DNA of 64,000 nt from Isoetes taiwanensis (Eukaryota > Streptophyta > Lycopodiopsida > Isoetales > Isoetaceae). Every line of letters starts with the position of its first letter. The first letter of the stretch is position 1. The stretch is taken from contig JAJEKV010000075.1 in NCBI GenBank assembly GCA_021234155.1, forward strand, positions 1 through 64,000. The letters are read 5' to 3'. Shown here one piece after another: positions 22,296-32,501 of the stretch. The notes under the pieces were generated by a model. That model was not told where the DNA came from and made no database searches. It saw nothing but the letters and a program-made list of their open reading frames with translations. Made by a program: the position numbers and the translations under genes.

Positions 22296-24260
22296 CTATG
22301 GACTTAGCCTGATTTATATTACTGTTTGTAACGGGTATACCATAAGGTCAAAATTTATTAATTGGGGGTCCAAGTATTATACTGATGATTCTGTTTAACA
22401 AGTAACATTGTTATGAGCAATATGGCAAAATAAGAGTTTGTAGGAAAACTCCTCTTATTGTAGCGCAGCCGCAACAAGAGCTCGGAATGGGCACATCATT
22501 CTAAGTACCTAGATGCATGCTCTGGCGTTGGAATGTCAAGTGAAATCAGAATCCCGATACGTGGATATAGCAGCATGCAATAAACCTCTTCCCCCACCCC
22601 AAAGCCAATCATGATATTGAGCTGAGACATCTATAGTACATAGAAAAGGGCAACCCAATAGTGGATAGAAAAAGGGCAACCATGGTACTATGCATCTTTT
22701 GTCTTCTTCAGCTCATTTCAAGGTGTCTTGTTTAGTATTCTTTTCTCGTATCATATTACTTCTGTAAAATTAAGAAGATCGATACAGCCAAAATGGTAAT
22801 AATTAGTTTTCTTTCCATTTATCATATTATTCCTGTGAAATCAAGAAGATTGATATGGCCAAAATGATTAATCTATTGGAATAGAGCAAAGGAATGGGGA
22901 AGTAGGCTAATGATGGATATATTTGAGGACTTGATAGAAAGACAAGATTAGATGCTAGCAAAAAATCGAAAGGGGAAAAATCCTAGCTATTTAATCGCTA
23001 AAGTTGATGTGAAAGAACCATTTGGGTCAGAATCCAAGAAGGTGAAGAAAGCGTCCAAAGGATATTTCTGAGGAAAAACATTGATTTAAATGGAGAGGTA
23101 TGTGCTTTTGCATGTACATCATGTGTGCATGTTAGCTTTGTAGAGTGCATATCTTAAGCTGGCTGTCACTTTACCACCAAAAAGGTCTTGATTCTCTTCT
23201 CTGAAGCCACAACCCTTTGACCTCATTAGTAAAAAAATATAATTTTTCAGACAACATTATTTAATTCATGTCCATTGCAACAAACATTGTGGTGCCTCGC
23301 CATTTGGTCTATTCTCCGTAGCTTTTGCACAAGGGCTCTGGTCCGTGATTCATGTGCACCCACATGTGATGCTGGGCTCTCACTACTACTAACCCCCACC
23401 TCTTCCCATTTTATGTGTGAAACATCCTCCTCCAATGCTTTTAAGCTTGCCCAAGCCGCAATATGAACAAGCGGATTCAAGGTTTGAATTCAAGCTATCG
23501 GGCTGCATTCAGCAAGCATGTTTATGTTCACAATGCTCAAGACTACTTCAAGTCCAACTTGCACTCTCTTCCCATTTAGAGAACTACAAAGCGAGGCATG
23601 GCATTAGGAGTTACATCATGCACGCTAGGAGCAGTGCAATAGGCACGTATGGGAGAGGAGCGAAGGCTCATCATCATTACATATATTAATAAGCCATTCC
23701 ATGGCGTCCTACACTGTCACTCAGCGGCGGCTCCATTCGCCTATCAATTTGCCATCGAGTGTTGGCCCCATTCTCCATTCTCAATTTTTATGACCATTCT
23801 TACCTCTATTGAGCATCTAGAAATTGGATAAAATGCAAGAAACATATGTACAAAGAAATATTCAACGGTTTCAATATTTCCATTTCATCTCATCGCTATG
23901 GTGTAATCCACAAAGTGTCAATCCCTAATGAAATCATTGTAAGCATTCTCATTTCCCCCTCATACGTTCTGATAGATGAGAAGAAGATCGAGATTAGAAT
24001 TGAATTTGCTACAAAAAATCGGGTGAATGTTTATACCTCTCATTTGCTCTCCTTTGAACTCATGAAAAGCAATTCGCACGCTAACCTTCACCAAATTTGA
24101 TGCCTAAAAAGAAGTACCCAATGTTAAAACTTTGATAAATATCATCTTGAAAACAAGGTAAATCCAAAATTTTTGGCTTCGATTGGCAAGGCTCCACCGA
24201 TCCATCCATGGGGAGTTATTCACAATTCGTGTGTTTTAGGAGAATGTTAGATGTATAGAG
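22296..24260. repeat. 2 kb segment, copy 2
   Basis: Direct repeat of 11101-13058, collinear throughout, ending at 'atgttagatgtatagag'. Differences are again concentrated at CAG/CTG sites (for example 'gcaacaaacattgtgg' for 'gcaacagcattgtgg'). The exon-like minus-strand frame of copy 1 is present at about 23480-23270 but interrupted. Confidence 0.8.
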
Positions 24261-24389
24261 TAATCATTGCTCTGAATCTCTGTTAGTAATAATGATGTTT
24301 TATAGGTTAGGTGGAGGCCTTTTAAGGTTTGGTGGAGGTTCAGATATTATTATTTAGCACGGCTTTGAGGACCATTTTGACCGTCCCAA

Positions 24390-26230
24390 CCAAAAAAAAA
24401 GCTTTATGAGGTAACCATAGATATTTGGAATAAAGGAACCGGGGCAGTCTTAATGCAAAAGAGCCAATTATAACTTACGACTCAGAAGATGTTCAATAGG
24501 CCAGAGTCTAGGTACCCGATGCACGAGAAGGAGCATTTGGCCATAGTAATATCCTTCAATACATGGGGGCGTTATGTTTTAGATACTCCATTTTGCACCT
24601 TCACATACCATAAGGGATTGAAACATTTTCTTCATCCAAGCAATCTTAAGCATGAAGCAACGTAGATGGTCGGAGATGATACAAGCGTATTTGTCTTTGA
24701 GACAGTCTACAAGTCAGACGCTCTTTCACTCATTCCTCATGCAATGAATGCTCAACATTGATGATAGTTTCCAACACCTCATTAAACATCGTCAAAGAAA
24801 GAGTAGCAAGGAATATCTTCTTCAAGGAAATACATATAAGCTCAAACTGCTGCAATCACTAGAGAAAGGAAACTTTTGTTATAAAGATAGTTTGTACATA
24901 CATGATGATAAGGAGACTAAGGATCAAATTCTTATGAATTGGACGATGCTCTAGCAATAGAACACTTAGGATTTGATCGAACATACGCAATTGTATGAAA
25001 AAGTTACTTTCAGGTACGAAGAAGTACATTACCAAGTATGTCGCAATGTGTATCATGCCAGTGCATGAAGAGTGAGCAAAGCAGATGCCCAAAACATCTC
25101 CCACTGCTTGAGGAGCGAATCCACAAGTGGAGCGTATAGATTTCATTAAAGGGCTCTCAACTACAAGGAAGGTGAACGATAGTATTTTTGTATTTGTGGA
25201 TTCACTCTCGATAGAAAGTAATACCCCCCTCCCCCTTCCCCCCTTTATCAAACGCAGTTCAAAAATTCAAAATAAAAGTCTAGGACACACTAAGATCCCA
25301 TGTTACGTGAAAAATGAAACTATTAGAGAATACAAAGAATATTAGTTTTGAAACTTAATATTTTATTGATATAATATATACGTTATGCAGTGCCTAGTGC
25401 TGACTGCATTTTTGGTTATTTTTCTGGTCACAAAATATAATACTTTTAAGGGACATCGTGACTTACTTTTACCTTCTCGGCATTAAAACAATAGTGCTCT
25501 TTGCCAATAACATTTTCGAGTCGCATGGCATGTCTAAAGGTATACAAGAGAATTTAAGAAGGCATTATCCCACACAATTAGTACCAAGCTCTACATATAC
25601 CATTCTCAGGCGGAAGACCAAACAGAAAGACTGAATAGGGTCCTTGCAGATATGTTGAGGATGTATATATAGGATAAACAAGATAAGTGGAAAGCCTATC
25701 TTTATCTAATGAATTTGCTTACAGTAGTGCTAAGCACTCTACTATGGGTATGTTACCTTTTATGCTATGGATACTAATGCTTGAAGCTAGCAACATGGCA
25801 TGATCCAATATCCAAACTGCGAAGATGTGGAGGCTCGCATCACGAAAGCATGAGAATGCATACTCATAGCACAAGCGAAGCAAATGAACTATGCAGATAA
25901 GCGCCGCATGGACATGAGTTTTGAAAAAGATAACGAAATATGGCTCAAAATTGCGTTTAAAGAAGGTAAGCTTCGTATCGGAATGATAAAGAAGTTGGGA
26001 CCACGATAGGCAAAACCGTTAAGAAAGTGGGGAACTCACATTTAAAAGTCCATAAGGTCATTATGTTCTTAAGAGATCAATACTTTTGCAGGATCACCAT
26101 CTTCTTAATTTCAAAGATGGAAATGCTTTTTAAGAAATCTAGTTAGGTCCTTCGGTCAAGGGAATCATGAGTTACAGGAGGACAAAATGCAAAGAACACT
26201 TGTTCAAATGAGAATTTGCAAGCGAGAAAG
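24390..26230 (+). pseudogene. Gypsy pol remnant: RNase H and integrase
   Basis: Broken frames show, in order, an RNase H end ('RYPMHEKEHLAIVISFNTWG' near 24510, then 'FTYHKGLKHFLHPS'), the integrase zinc-binding region ending 'CQCMKSEQSRCPKHLP' (about 25060), 'IDFIKGLSTTRKVNDSIFVF' (25138), and an integrase catalytic-core end 'SSTYHSQADQTERLNRVLAD' (about 25590). This is Gypsy order, integrase after RNase H. Protease and reverse transcriptase are missing on the left. It probably belongs with the gag relic at 9.75-10.6 kb, separated by the nested segment. A C-rich run (about 25225-25243) breaks the frame. Confidence 0.65.
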
Positions 26231-26509
26231 AGGCCACCTAGGAAAAGGAAGATGATTTAAAAAGGAACTTCCTCTCCTTTCAAATTCCTAAACTAAGGAA
26301 GCGTGCTATCTACTTGAATGTGCTTGTACACATGAAACTATAATATATGTAAACTTTGTTGACATTGTTTGTCATTTTGGATAAAATTTTCTTAAAGATG
26401 AAGTATTACATTTGCTAATTAGAATGTTCTAATCCACTGTAACAATGACGAGAATGGCACCGTCTTCTACCTACAACCTAGAGTTGTTACATCACCATTC
26501 CCATGCTGC

Positions 26510-26770
26510 AAGACAAGCTTTTATTTGCGCACGACATGCTTTAATGAACACCCTAAACTACCATGCCCGAGGTCATGGGTTCAATGCCTCGTTGTGAAAC
26601 TCGCCATGATCATTATTAAGTTAGTGGGGGAGGAACCTACTTCAGCCATATATAGTGGTGGGAACAAGACCTACCTGGGTGTATTGTGTCCCATAAGCTT
26701 CGGCTTCTCATGGGTGTTAATCCGCCCGTCCGTCTGTCTGTCCTTTCGTCTGTCCGTCCGTTCGTTCGTT
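26510..26770 (+). other. Possible tRNA-derived SINE with tetranucleotide tail
   Basis: 'ggtcatgggttcaatgcc' (about 26571) resembles a pol III B box (GGTTCRANNCC). A short body follows, then a degenerate run of ccgt/ctgt/tcgt tetranucleotides at about 26727-26770, which would suit a SINE tail. An A box is not convincing. A protein-coding origin looks unlikely. This is a suggestion only. Confidence 0.3.
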
Positions 26771-27069
26771 TGATTCTAAAAGATTCGGCATCCTCAAAGT
26801 CCAAAGATTCGGCATCAGAGACATCCGAATCTGCCCCCGATACAGATCTCTTGCTTGTTTTTAATATTTTCTTGAATAGCACAACGATCTCCCTTTTTGT
26901 CTCTTTGCGAAGGCCTAATTTGGGCGTCCCGTAGTAGAGAGCTTCTGGTACCGGGACTTTTCTCGCAAACTTTTCTAGGTTTTGCCATAGATGCGCCCAC
27001 CACAGCCGAGAGGAGGGAGAGGGGGAAGGAGAGAGAGTTTGCCGTTTCTTAAAAAAAAAATATATATAT
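26771..27069. other. Flank of PLE family A, ending in A/TA-rich run
   Basis: Contains a small direct repeat ('aaagattcggcatc' at about 26778 and 26803) and ends in a poly-A then TA run (27051-27073) at which the first family A repeat starts. No gene seen. Confidence 0.5.
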
Positions 27070-29797
27070 ATATATCCTTTCCCTTCGATTCCCAGAATCT
27101 AAAGAGATATCCATCCTTGCCATTCCCATAAAGGTCTGGCCTATCAGATTTATCAGTCCCGCCAAAGCAAGGGAACCTTAAGGGCACCCAGCCCAGTTAG
27201 TTTTTTACACTACTACATCAATGAAATGTTGGGTTCATGGTCTTACCCGGCCTACCTTTATACTTACATTTTACGCCATAAGCATGAGTATAAGATAACA
27301 CATTTCCAACAAGCTAAAATATGCATATTAATTCTGTTTGACCAATTTCCTTGCATTATTTATACCTTATAGGTCCTATCATGACCATTTGTGCATTAAT
27401 ATATGCTATGGGACCTAGAAGATACTAGGTACTTTAAGCGATGCTAAAACAAATGCTCCATATTCAATATAAAGGTGAAAAAAAGGACCATTACCCCATA
27501 TGCAATGCATTTATAGCCACCAAACTTCCATTTATATTCAGAATTTTATCTTTCAAAGGATTTTAATTTTTAAAGTCCTTTCCAAATTGTCAACCATACA
27601 TATTTAAGAGAAAAGCCAGCAAGTTTATTCAAATTAAGACCACTGCCCTAGAGATATCTCCCTTATAAATCTTTCATTCATTCCAGCCTTTCGGCCATTA
27701 TCATGAGCATGCTTATCTTCCTTTTTTATTTTTATTGTATCCTTTATGCATCATATTTAGAAGACAGAACTTCTTACCACATGCCAGACATTACTGGAGC
27801 CATAATATTATTCTAGTTAGGAATTAAAATCCTAGGCCTTTAAAGACATGCATCTAGTTCAGAAGATATGCTTTCTAGTTCAGAAGATATGTTTATTCTA
27901 GTTCAGAAGATATGCTGTCTATTTTCATGCATTGACCAAATGCAACATATCATGTCGTCAGAATTCTAAGCTCTTTACTTGAAGCGACATCTAATGTATG
28001 TAATGATCTATGCTTTTTAAAGATTTATTCAACACCATACCCATATGTCATATAAAAGAGTAATTTTCGAAAAGGATGTAAATGATCATACCCGAAGACT
28101 TTTTAAATTGACAAAAGCGAGAGCCAAAATTTTCGGACTTCACTTTATATACTTAAAACTCCTTTAAACCCGATATTTTCATAACAACTAACAAGAAGTT
28201 TTGCATCCAAAATTAATGCATGTATTTAGATCCCTCAATGATTGTGTTCTTATTTGAGAACAGTATCCATCGTGATCAAATGCATTTCGCCATCGGTTTG
28301 AAAAAGGCTTACCCATCCAGTAGAAATCTATTCGATTACTTTTGCAACAAAAAAGACAAATAGTTCATCACCCGGACTTGTCACGGTTGCAATGTCCTGT
28401 GCAACATCCGATTCCTCATGCAAACGAATTTGGAGGAGTTAGGCGGGTTTTGCCGGTGAAACCATAGCAAATTAGCCTTAATCGGGGTAACAAACTAAGC
28501 CACTAGCGGGTAAGCTATCGTCTACACTCCGGCTCTTAAGCCCTTCACCAAATTGAAATCTAAAACAATATACATAAGTCATTCAATTTAATGGAGGGTT
28601 TAGAGCAATGAAATAGCTTTGGCGAACCTGATTTGGTTGGATTGGATCAATTTCATCCAAGTCCAGCTCATCGATTTGATTCTGCTCCTGGTGCTCAACT
28701 TCTTGGCTGTCAGCAATGCTGGTAATTTCTATGCCAGATCTTTCTCTGTTGGTCATTTCTGCACCAGTGCTTGCCTTAAACAAACTCTTAATAGTGCTTT
28801 GCTTGGGCCAGTAGATGCGGATTATATTTCTCCACAACCTTTCTAAGAACGCCTTTGGTCGGTTCGCCATGCTCTCCCCTTCGCTTTGCACAATGCCTTT
28901 AGATTTAGGCCTGCTTTATCAATCAGATCTAGCAGCAGCTGGCTCTAGTAAAAGCGCAGTTACGTATTGCCTTCTCTCACCGGCATTGCGGGCAGATTTG
29001 GCTAACCTTTAGCCCAGCAAGAACAACCGAGTGTTCCCCTGCTTAAAATACCCCGACCAATTCCATTTCCATGGAAGCTTCCAGAACTGGCTAAAAGAAA
29101 AAATTACAAACCTTTTATTGGTCATTTTCTGCTGGCGCTACCTATTCTGGGTAGCTTTTTGCATGGCTACGGTCACGGCTTCATCCAGCCCATCAAATAT
29201 TTCTCATTACTGGTAGTGGTTCGATCCGAGCGTCTCCATGCATCTTGTTCTTCAGTACAAGTTAGATCAAGGCATAAAAACCCTAAACTGATAGTATGCC
29301 GGGTTATTTGTCCACGTACTCAACCATGAATTAGTAAAATGAAAAAAAACTAGTTTAAAAGGACCCACCTATATGCCCCTGTACTATTCAACAATATTTG
29401 CCAACCCTAAGGTTCGATGCCTTTTTTGGGGGTCTTCCCTTAGTGGTAGTATGCCCATACCTTGTTATTTCTTTTGAAGGTCATATGTTAGTGCTCCATG
29501 GTCTTAGAGTCTTAGTGTCATAACTTAGCCATAGTATCAATACTTCTTATTATGAGGACTTACCTTAGGAGTGCATTTTGTGGTTCTTGCCCATTGTTGA
29601 TGTTGCTCATTACTTATAACATAATCCCTGTGCTGCCAGATACATATCAAGACAATTAGTTCTTACATTGCAGTTAGTGCCAAATTTTTCAGTCCTCCTG
29701 CCACCAGTGCCAATTATTTATTCCCATTACCCTTTGCTGCAAGACATGGAACGAGACTAACCTCGTTTGGATATATATATATGTATATATATATACA
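27070..29797 (-). repeat. Family A pseudo-LTR, left copy
   Basis: Collinear with 34367-37108 from 'atatcctttcccttcg' to the TA-rich palindrome 'atatgtatatatatatac'. From 27.07 to about 29.0 kb it differs from the right copy mainly at CAG/CTG positions (for example 'acccggactt' for 'acccagactt', 'taagcgatgct' for 'taactgatgct'). From about 29.0 to 29.79 kb it is almost identical. Exon 1 is present at about 28891-28620 but broken. Confidence 0.9.
28620..28891 (-). pseudogene. Exon 1 relic of PLE family A (left repeat)
   Basis: Same coding segment as 36297-35935 but with altered N terminus and internal loss: 'KSLFKASTGAEMTNRERSGI' is intact, while the region before it is shifted. All disruptions coincide with CAG/CTG-type differences, so it may be intact in reality. 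As the 3'-most repeat of the unit it would not be followed by its own body. Confidence 0.6.
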
Positions 29798-29853
29798 AAA
29801 AAGCCCTACCTCCTGCCGGAAGGCATGAGCTGGTCAAAATGTAGTAAAGGGGT

Positions 29854-29886
29854 GGGAGGGTCCCTATACTACATAGAGACCCTCCC
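29854..29886 (-). other. Conserved hairpin after the family A reverse transcriptase
   Basis: A 14 bp stem with a 5-base loop (arms gggagggtccctat / atagagaccctccc), 37 bases past the polymerase stop on the minus strand. A structurally matching hairpin with different bases sits after the family B polymerase (57352-57386 and 50608-50642). Likely an RNA element of the 3' end; a role in polymerase recognition or RNA processing is inferred. Confidence 0.7.
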
Positions 29887-29922
29887 TGCCCACTAATATT
29901 GTATCAGCTGATCTACAGAAGT

Positions 29923-32019
29923 TTATAAATGCCTTTGAGTCTTGAGTATCCTAATGACAGCAGAAACATCAAATTTGAGCCCCGGGTATCCACCTTTTTC
30001 AAGGGTTCTGTAAAGTGTGGCTTTTATGTCTTTTTCTTTAAAGCCATTTTTTATGAATGCTTGCATAAGTTTATGCAAGTCCTCTGCTGCAGATACCGGG
30101 TCAGTGTGCACATAAAGGTGCGGCATAACCTGTGAAATTATGATATTTCTGGCCCAATGATACGGCCTACATCCTTCTGCATGCACAAATTTGGATATTG
30201 GGAACGACAATTTGTTTCTTTTGTCGTAATGCCAAGTTTGGAAAATCCCATGATATGGATCAAGGATGCAAATGGTCATATTAAGGAAGTTTACCTTCCT
30301 TCCGCTGTTCACAGGGCCAAAGCGATCTCCCCAATATTCTGTTTCATCCTCTATTGTTAGGTAATTTAGATTATATATTGTATCCAATACGTTGTCCTTG
30401 GCTTGGAGTCCAAGAGCCTTTCTGATGTAGCAATTATTAAGACTTAGCAGATCGTCCATATATCTGCTGGTATCTGAAAAGGTAGCAGCTTCCTTGTACT
30501 TCCCTGCTCTTACAAGTCTGAGAATGAACTGCAGTTCAAACCATGCCAAATACAAATTACACCATGCGGGGCTACTAGAGAACCCCATGGGAATTCCCTT
30601 TACTTGTTTCCAAATCCTGGCACCCATCTGTAGGAAACAGTTCTGCAGTAGCCATGAATTCATGTTAACAAAGGTTTCTTCGTTGATGCAGATCCAACTG
30701 CTGCTTTCAGGTCTTGCATGCCTCCACATGACCTTAATTTGACCATTCTTTCCGACCTTGTACCAGAGGTTGTTGTTGTGGTGTATCATATTTTGATACT
30801 TCCATATAGCAGCTATCACATTTTCCATGACCTTGCAAATGCCGTCATCTCCCTCAAGAGGGATATTCTCGTAACATTTGGTCACATCTGCAACAAATAC
30901 ATCAGTAACTTTGGAAGGCAAATTGCAGGTCACATCATATATGGAATTAATTATCCATGATGCCTTGATCTTATTTTTTTGAAAGAGGTTAACTTTGGCC
31001 AGTTTGTCCTCACAAATGCTTGGCCAGAGGTCACACAAATTGGTTAAGCAAGCAGCCACCAGAGATGCCAATTGTGAGAAAATAGATTCATGTGCGCTTG
31101 TAATCCACCTATAGCTGTTTTTGTGTGCCTTGAAGATACCCAACATAAATGGTAGCTCTTTTGTTTCCAAAGCCCAATCTTGTAAAAACCATTGGATTTC
31201 CAGACTGATCTTTTCTGCCATGTCATGCGGACTGATCTCCACCAAGTGGAAGTCTTCACTGCTTAATCTGCGTAAAGCTTCTTCCCTGATATGCATTGGG
31301 CAGATAAACGAAGGATTGTTTGCTGCCTTATCAATTCCAGAAATATAGAAGTTGGTTACAAGCCAATTTATGTTGCTTGTAACAGTTATATCTTTGATAG
31401 GAAATTTTTTCTGATCCCTTTTTCCCTTAAGAAGCTTTTGAGCTGAAGCACATGCTTTTCTTAATATGTCCTTTTTGCACTTATCAAGAATATTCTTTTC
31501 TATATCCATTGTGCTGTATTTATGCACTGCAAAAAACTGTTCTATAGAGTTAACCATCTCATTTCTGAACTGTATGGTAGTAAAGGGTCTATCCGGAATG
31601 TGGTTAAGACCCATGCTCAGCCATCTTTTAAGAGCCTTACTATGGATCAGATTCAAATCTGTGGTCCTAATGTGGCCTATGTCTGTGCAAACATATTTCT
31701 TAAGGGCCGGGTTCTCACATGGGCACGGGACTTCATTGTCCTGGGCAAAAACCATTTTTGGTTTATATAGCATACTTTTGAGATTACCACTGAATTTCCA
31801 TCCAAAGATGGTATCAGTATACATTTTTTCACCTGCAACTCCCAAATGTTTTATAAGCACCTCCTTAAAGGCGTTCGTGAATTTGACCTTCTCTATAAAT
31901 TTGGAGAAGAACTTGAAGTGTACATATTTACTACTAGATTTCTCTTTAATTGTTTTTAGTCTCCATTTGTTTTCTGCATTCTTGAGTAGAATCCGTTTTT
32001 TGTTCTGTAAATTTGACAT
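29923..32019 (-). CDS. Penelope-like reverse transcriptase, family A
   Basis: 698 residues from the first ATG (32019); the frame is open 6 codons further up and back to an acceptor-like 'TCCTTAG' at 32053. It would copy the element RNA into DNA. The N-terminal region has 'CPCENPALKKY' and 'GHIRTTDLNLIH'. 'GIDKAANN' (about residues 228-235) occupies the PLE DKG position. 'GIFKAHKNSYRWI' corresponds to the conserved PKIHK...RPI block. Motif A 'VADVTKCYENIP' has Asp 378; motif B is 'GIPMGFSSSPAWCNLYLAWF'; motif C 'RYMDD' is at 519-523, followed by 'VNFLNMTI'. All catalytic aspartates are present. The C terminus after 'GFKEKDI' is short and has no GIY-YIG domain. It pairs with the family B protein over its full length. 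Confidence 0.85.
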   Translation of the reverse strand: MSNLQNKKRILLKNAENKWRLKTIKEKSSSKYVHFKFFSKFIEKVKFTNAFKEVLIKHLGVAGEKMYTDTIFGWKFSGNLKSMLYKPKMVFAQDNEVPCPCENPALKKYVCTDIGHIRTTDLNLIHSKALKRWLSMGLNHIPDRPFTTIQFRNEMVNSIEQFFAVHKYSTMDIEKNILDKCKKDILRKACASAQKLLKGKRDQKKFPIKDITVTSNINWLVTNFYISGIDKAANNPSFICPMHIREEALRRLSSEDFHLVEISPHDMAEKISLEIQWFLQDWALETKELPFMLGIFKAHKNSYRWITSAHESIFSQLASLVAACLTNLCDLWPSICEDKLAKVNLFQKNKIKASWIINSIYDVTCNLPSKVTDVFVADVTKCYENIPLEGDDGICKVMENVIAAIWKYQNMIHHNNNLWYKVGKNGQIKVMWRHARPESSSWICINEETFVNMNSWLLQNCFLQMGARIWKQVKGIPMGFSSSPAWCNLYLAWFELQFILRLVRAGKYKEAATFSDTSRYMDDLLSLNNCYIRKALGLQAKDNVLDTIYNLNYLTIEDETEYWGDRFGPVNSGRKVNFLNMTICILDPYHGIFQTWHYDKRNKLSFPISKFVHAEGCRPYHWARNIIISQVMPHLYVHTDPVSAAEDLHKLMQAFIKNGFKEKDIKATLYRTLEKGGYPGLKFDVSAVIRILKTQRHL

Positions 32020-32052
32020 TTCAAAGCCCAAAGTCAAACAGGGTTCTGTATC

Positions 32053-32501
32053 CTAAGGATAAACTTGAAACAATCTTACCAACTTTATGTTTTTGTATTA
32101 CAGATTTTGGGGTATGGTCCCTTTATTCTAGCTTTGCCTTCCTGACCGTTCCCTTCTTGGCATAATAGCCAATCCCATCATGGCTCAATGCCCATGGGGA
32201 TTTTCAAAGGGTTTTTTAGCCCTTTGGTATAATAATTCTTGTTATGGCATAATAGCCATACTTTTTGTTGGCATAATAGCCATCCCCATACAGGTTTAAC
32301 AACCCTAGAGGTTTCAAATTCTCATGCAAAGCATGTTTTTTAGCAGGAACTTCTGAGTACGTATAATAGTTAGTTCTACTTTGTAACTGTAAAAAGATAT
32401 ATTCAGACCAAACCCCCATTAGGAGGGTACATACTAATATCAATTTTGAAAAGAAATTATTCTTTCAGAAGGTAAAGAAGTACCTTTGGTATTATCAGAA
32501 C
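32053..32501 (-). other. Possible intron between the long exon and reverse transcriptase, family A
   Basis: Donor-like 'TCAA/GT' three codons before the stop of the long exon and acceptor 'TATCCTTAG/GAT' before the polymerase. Family B has the same pair ('TCAA/GTAAGT' and 'GATCCTTAG/GAT'). Joining them does not fuse the two reading frames in either family, so the polymerase probably uses its own start or a different splice. The function is uncertain; the conservation is visible. Confidence 0.4.

Noticed and set aside
29031-29216. Identical 61-codon plus-strand frame in both family A repeats (also 36342-36527)
   Set aside because: Identity reflects the near-identical repeat block; no start context, homology or conservation in family B.
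29278-29290. CCCTAAA near 29281, 36591 and in the family B repeats as telomeric seeds
   Set aside because: Single heptamers only, expected by chance; no tandem telomeric array.
29800-29900. Hammerhead ribozyme in the PLE 3' region or repeats
   Set aside because: PLE repeats often carry one, but I found no CUGANGA...GAAA core with suitable stems on either strand near the repeat edges. A model search is still needed.
31466-32056. 196-codon plus-strand frame opposite the family A polymerase
   Set aside because: Antisense shadow of the polymerase, hydrophobic through complementary codons.
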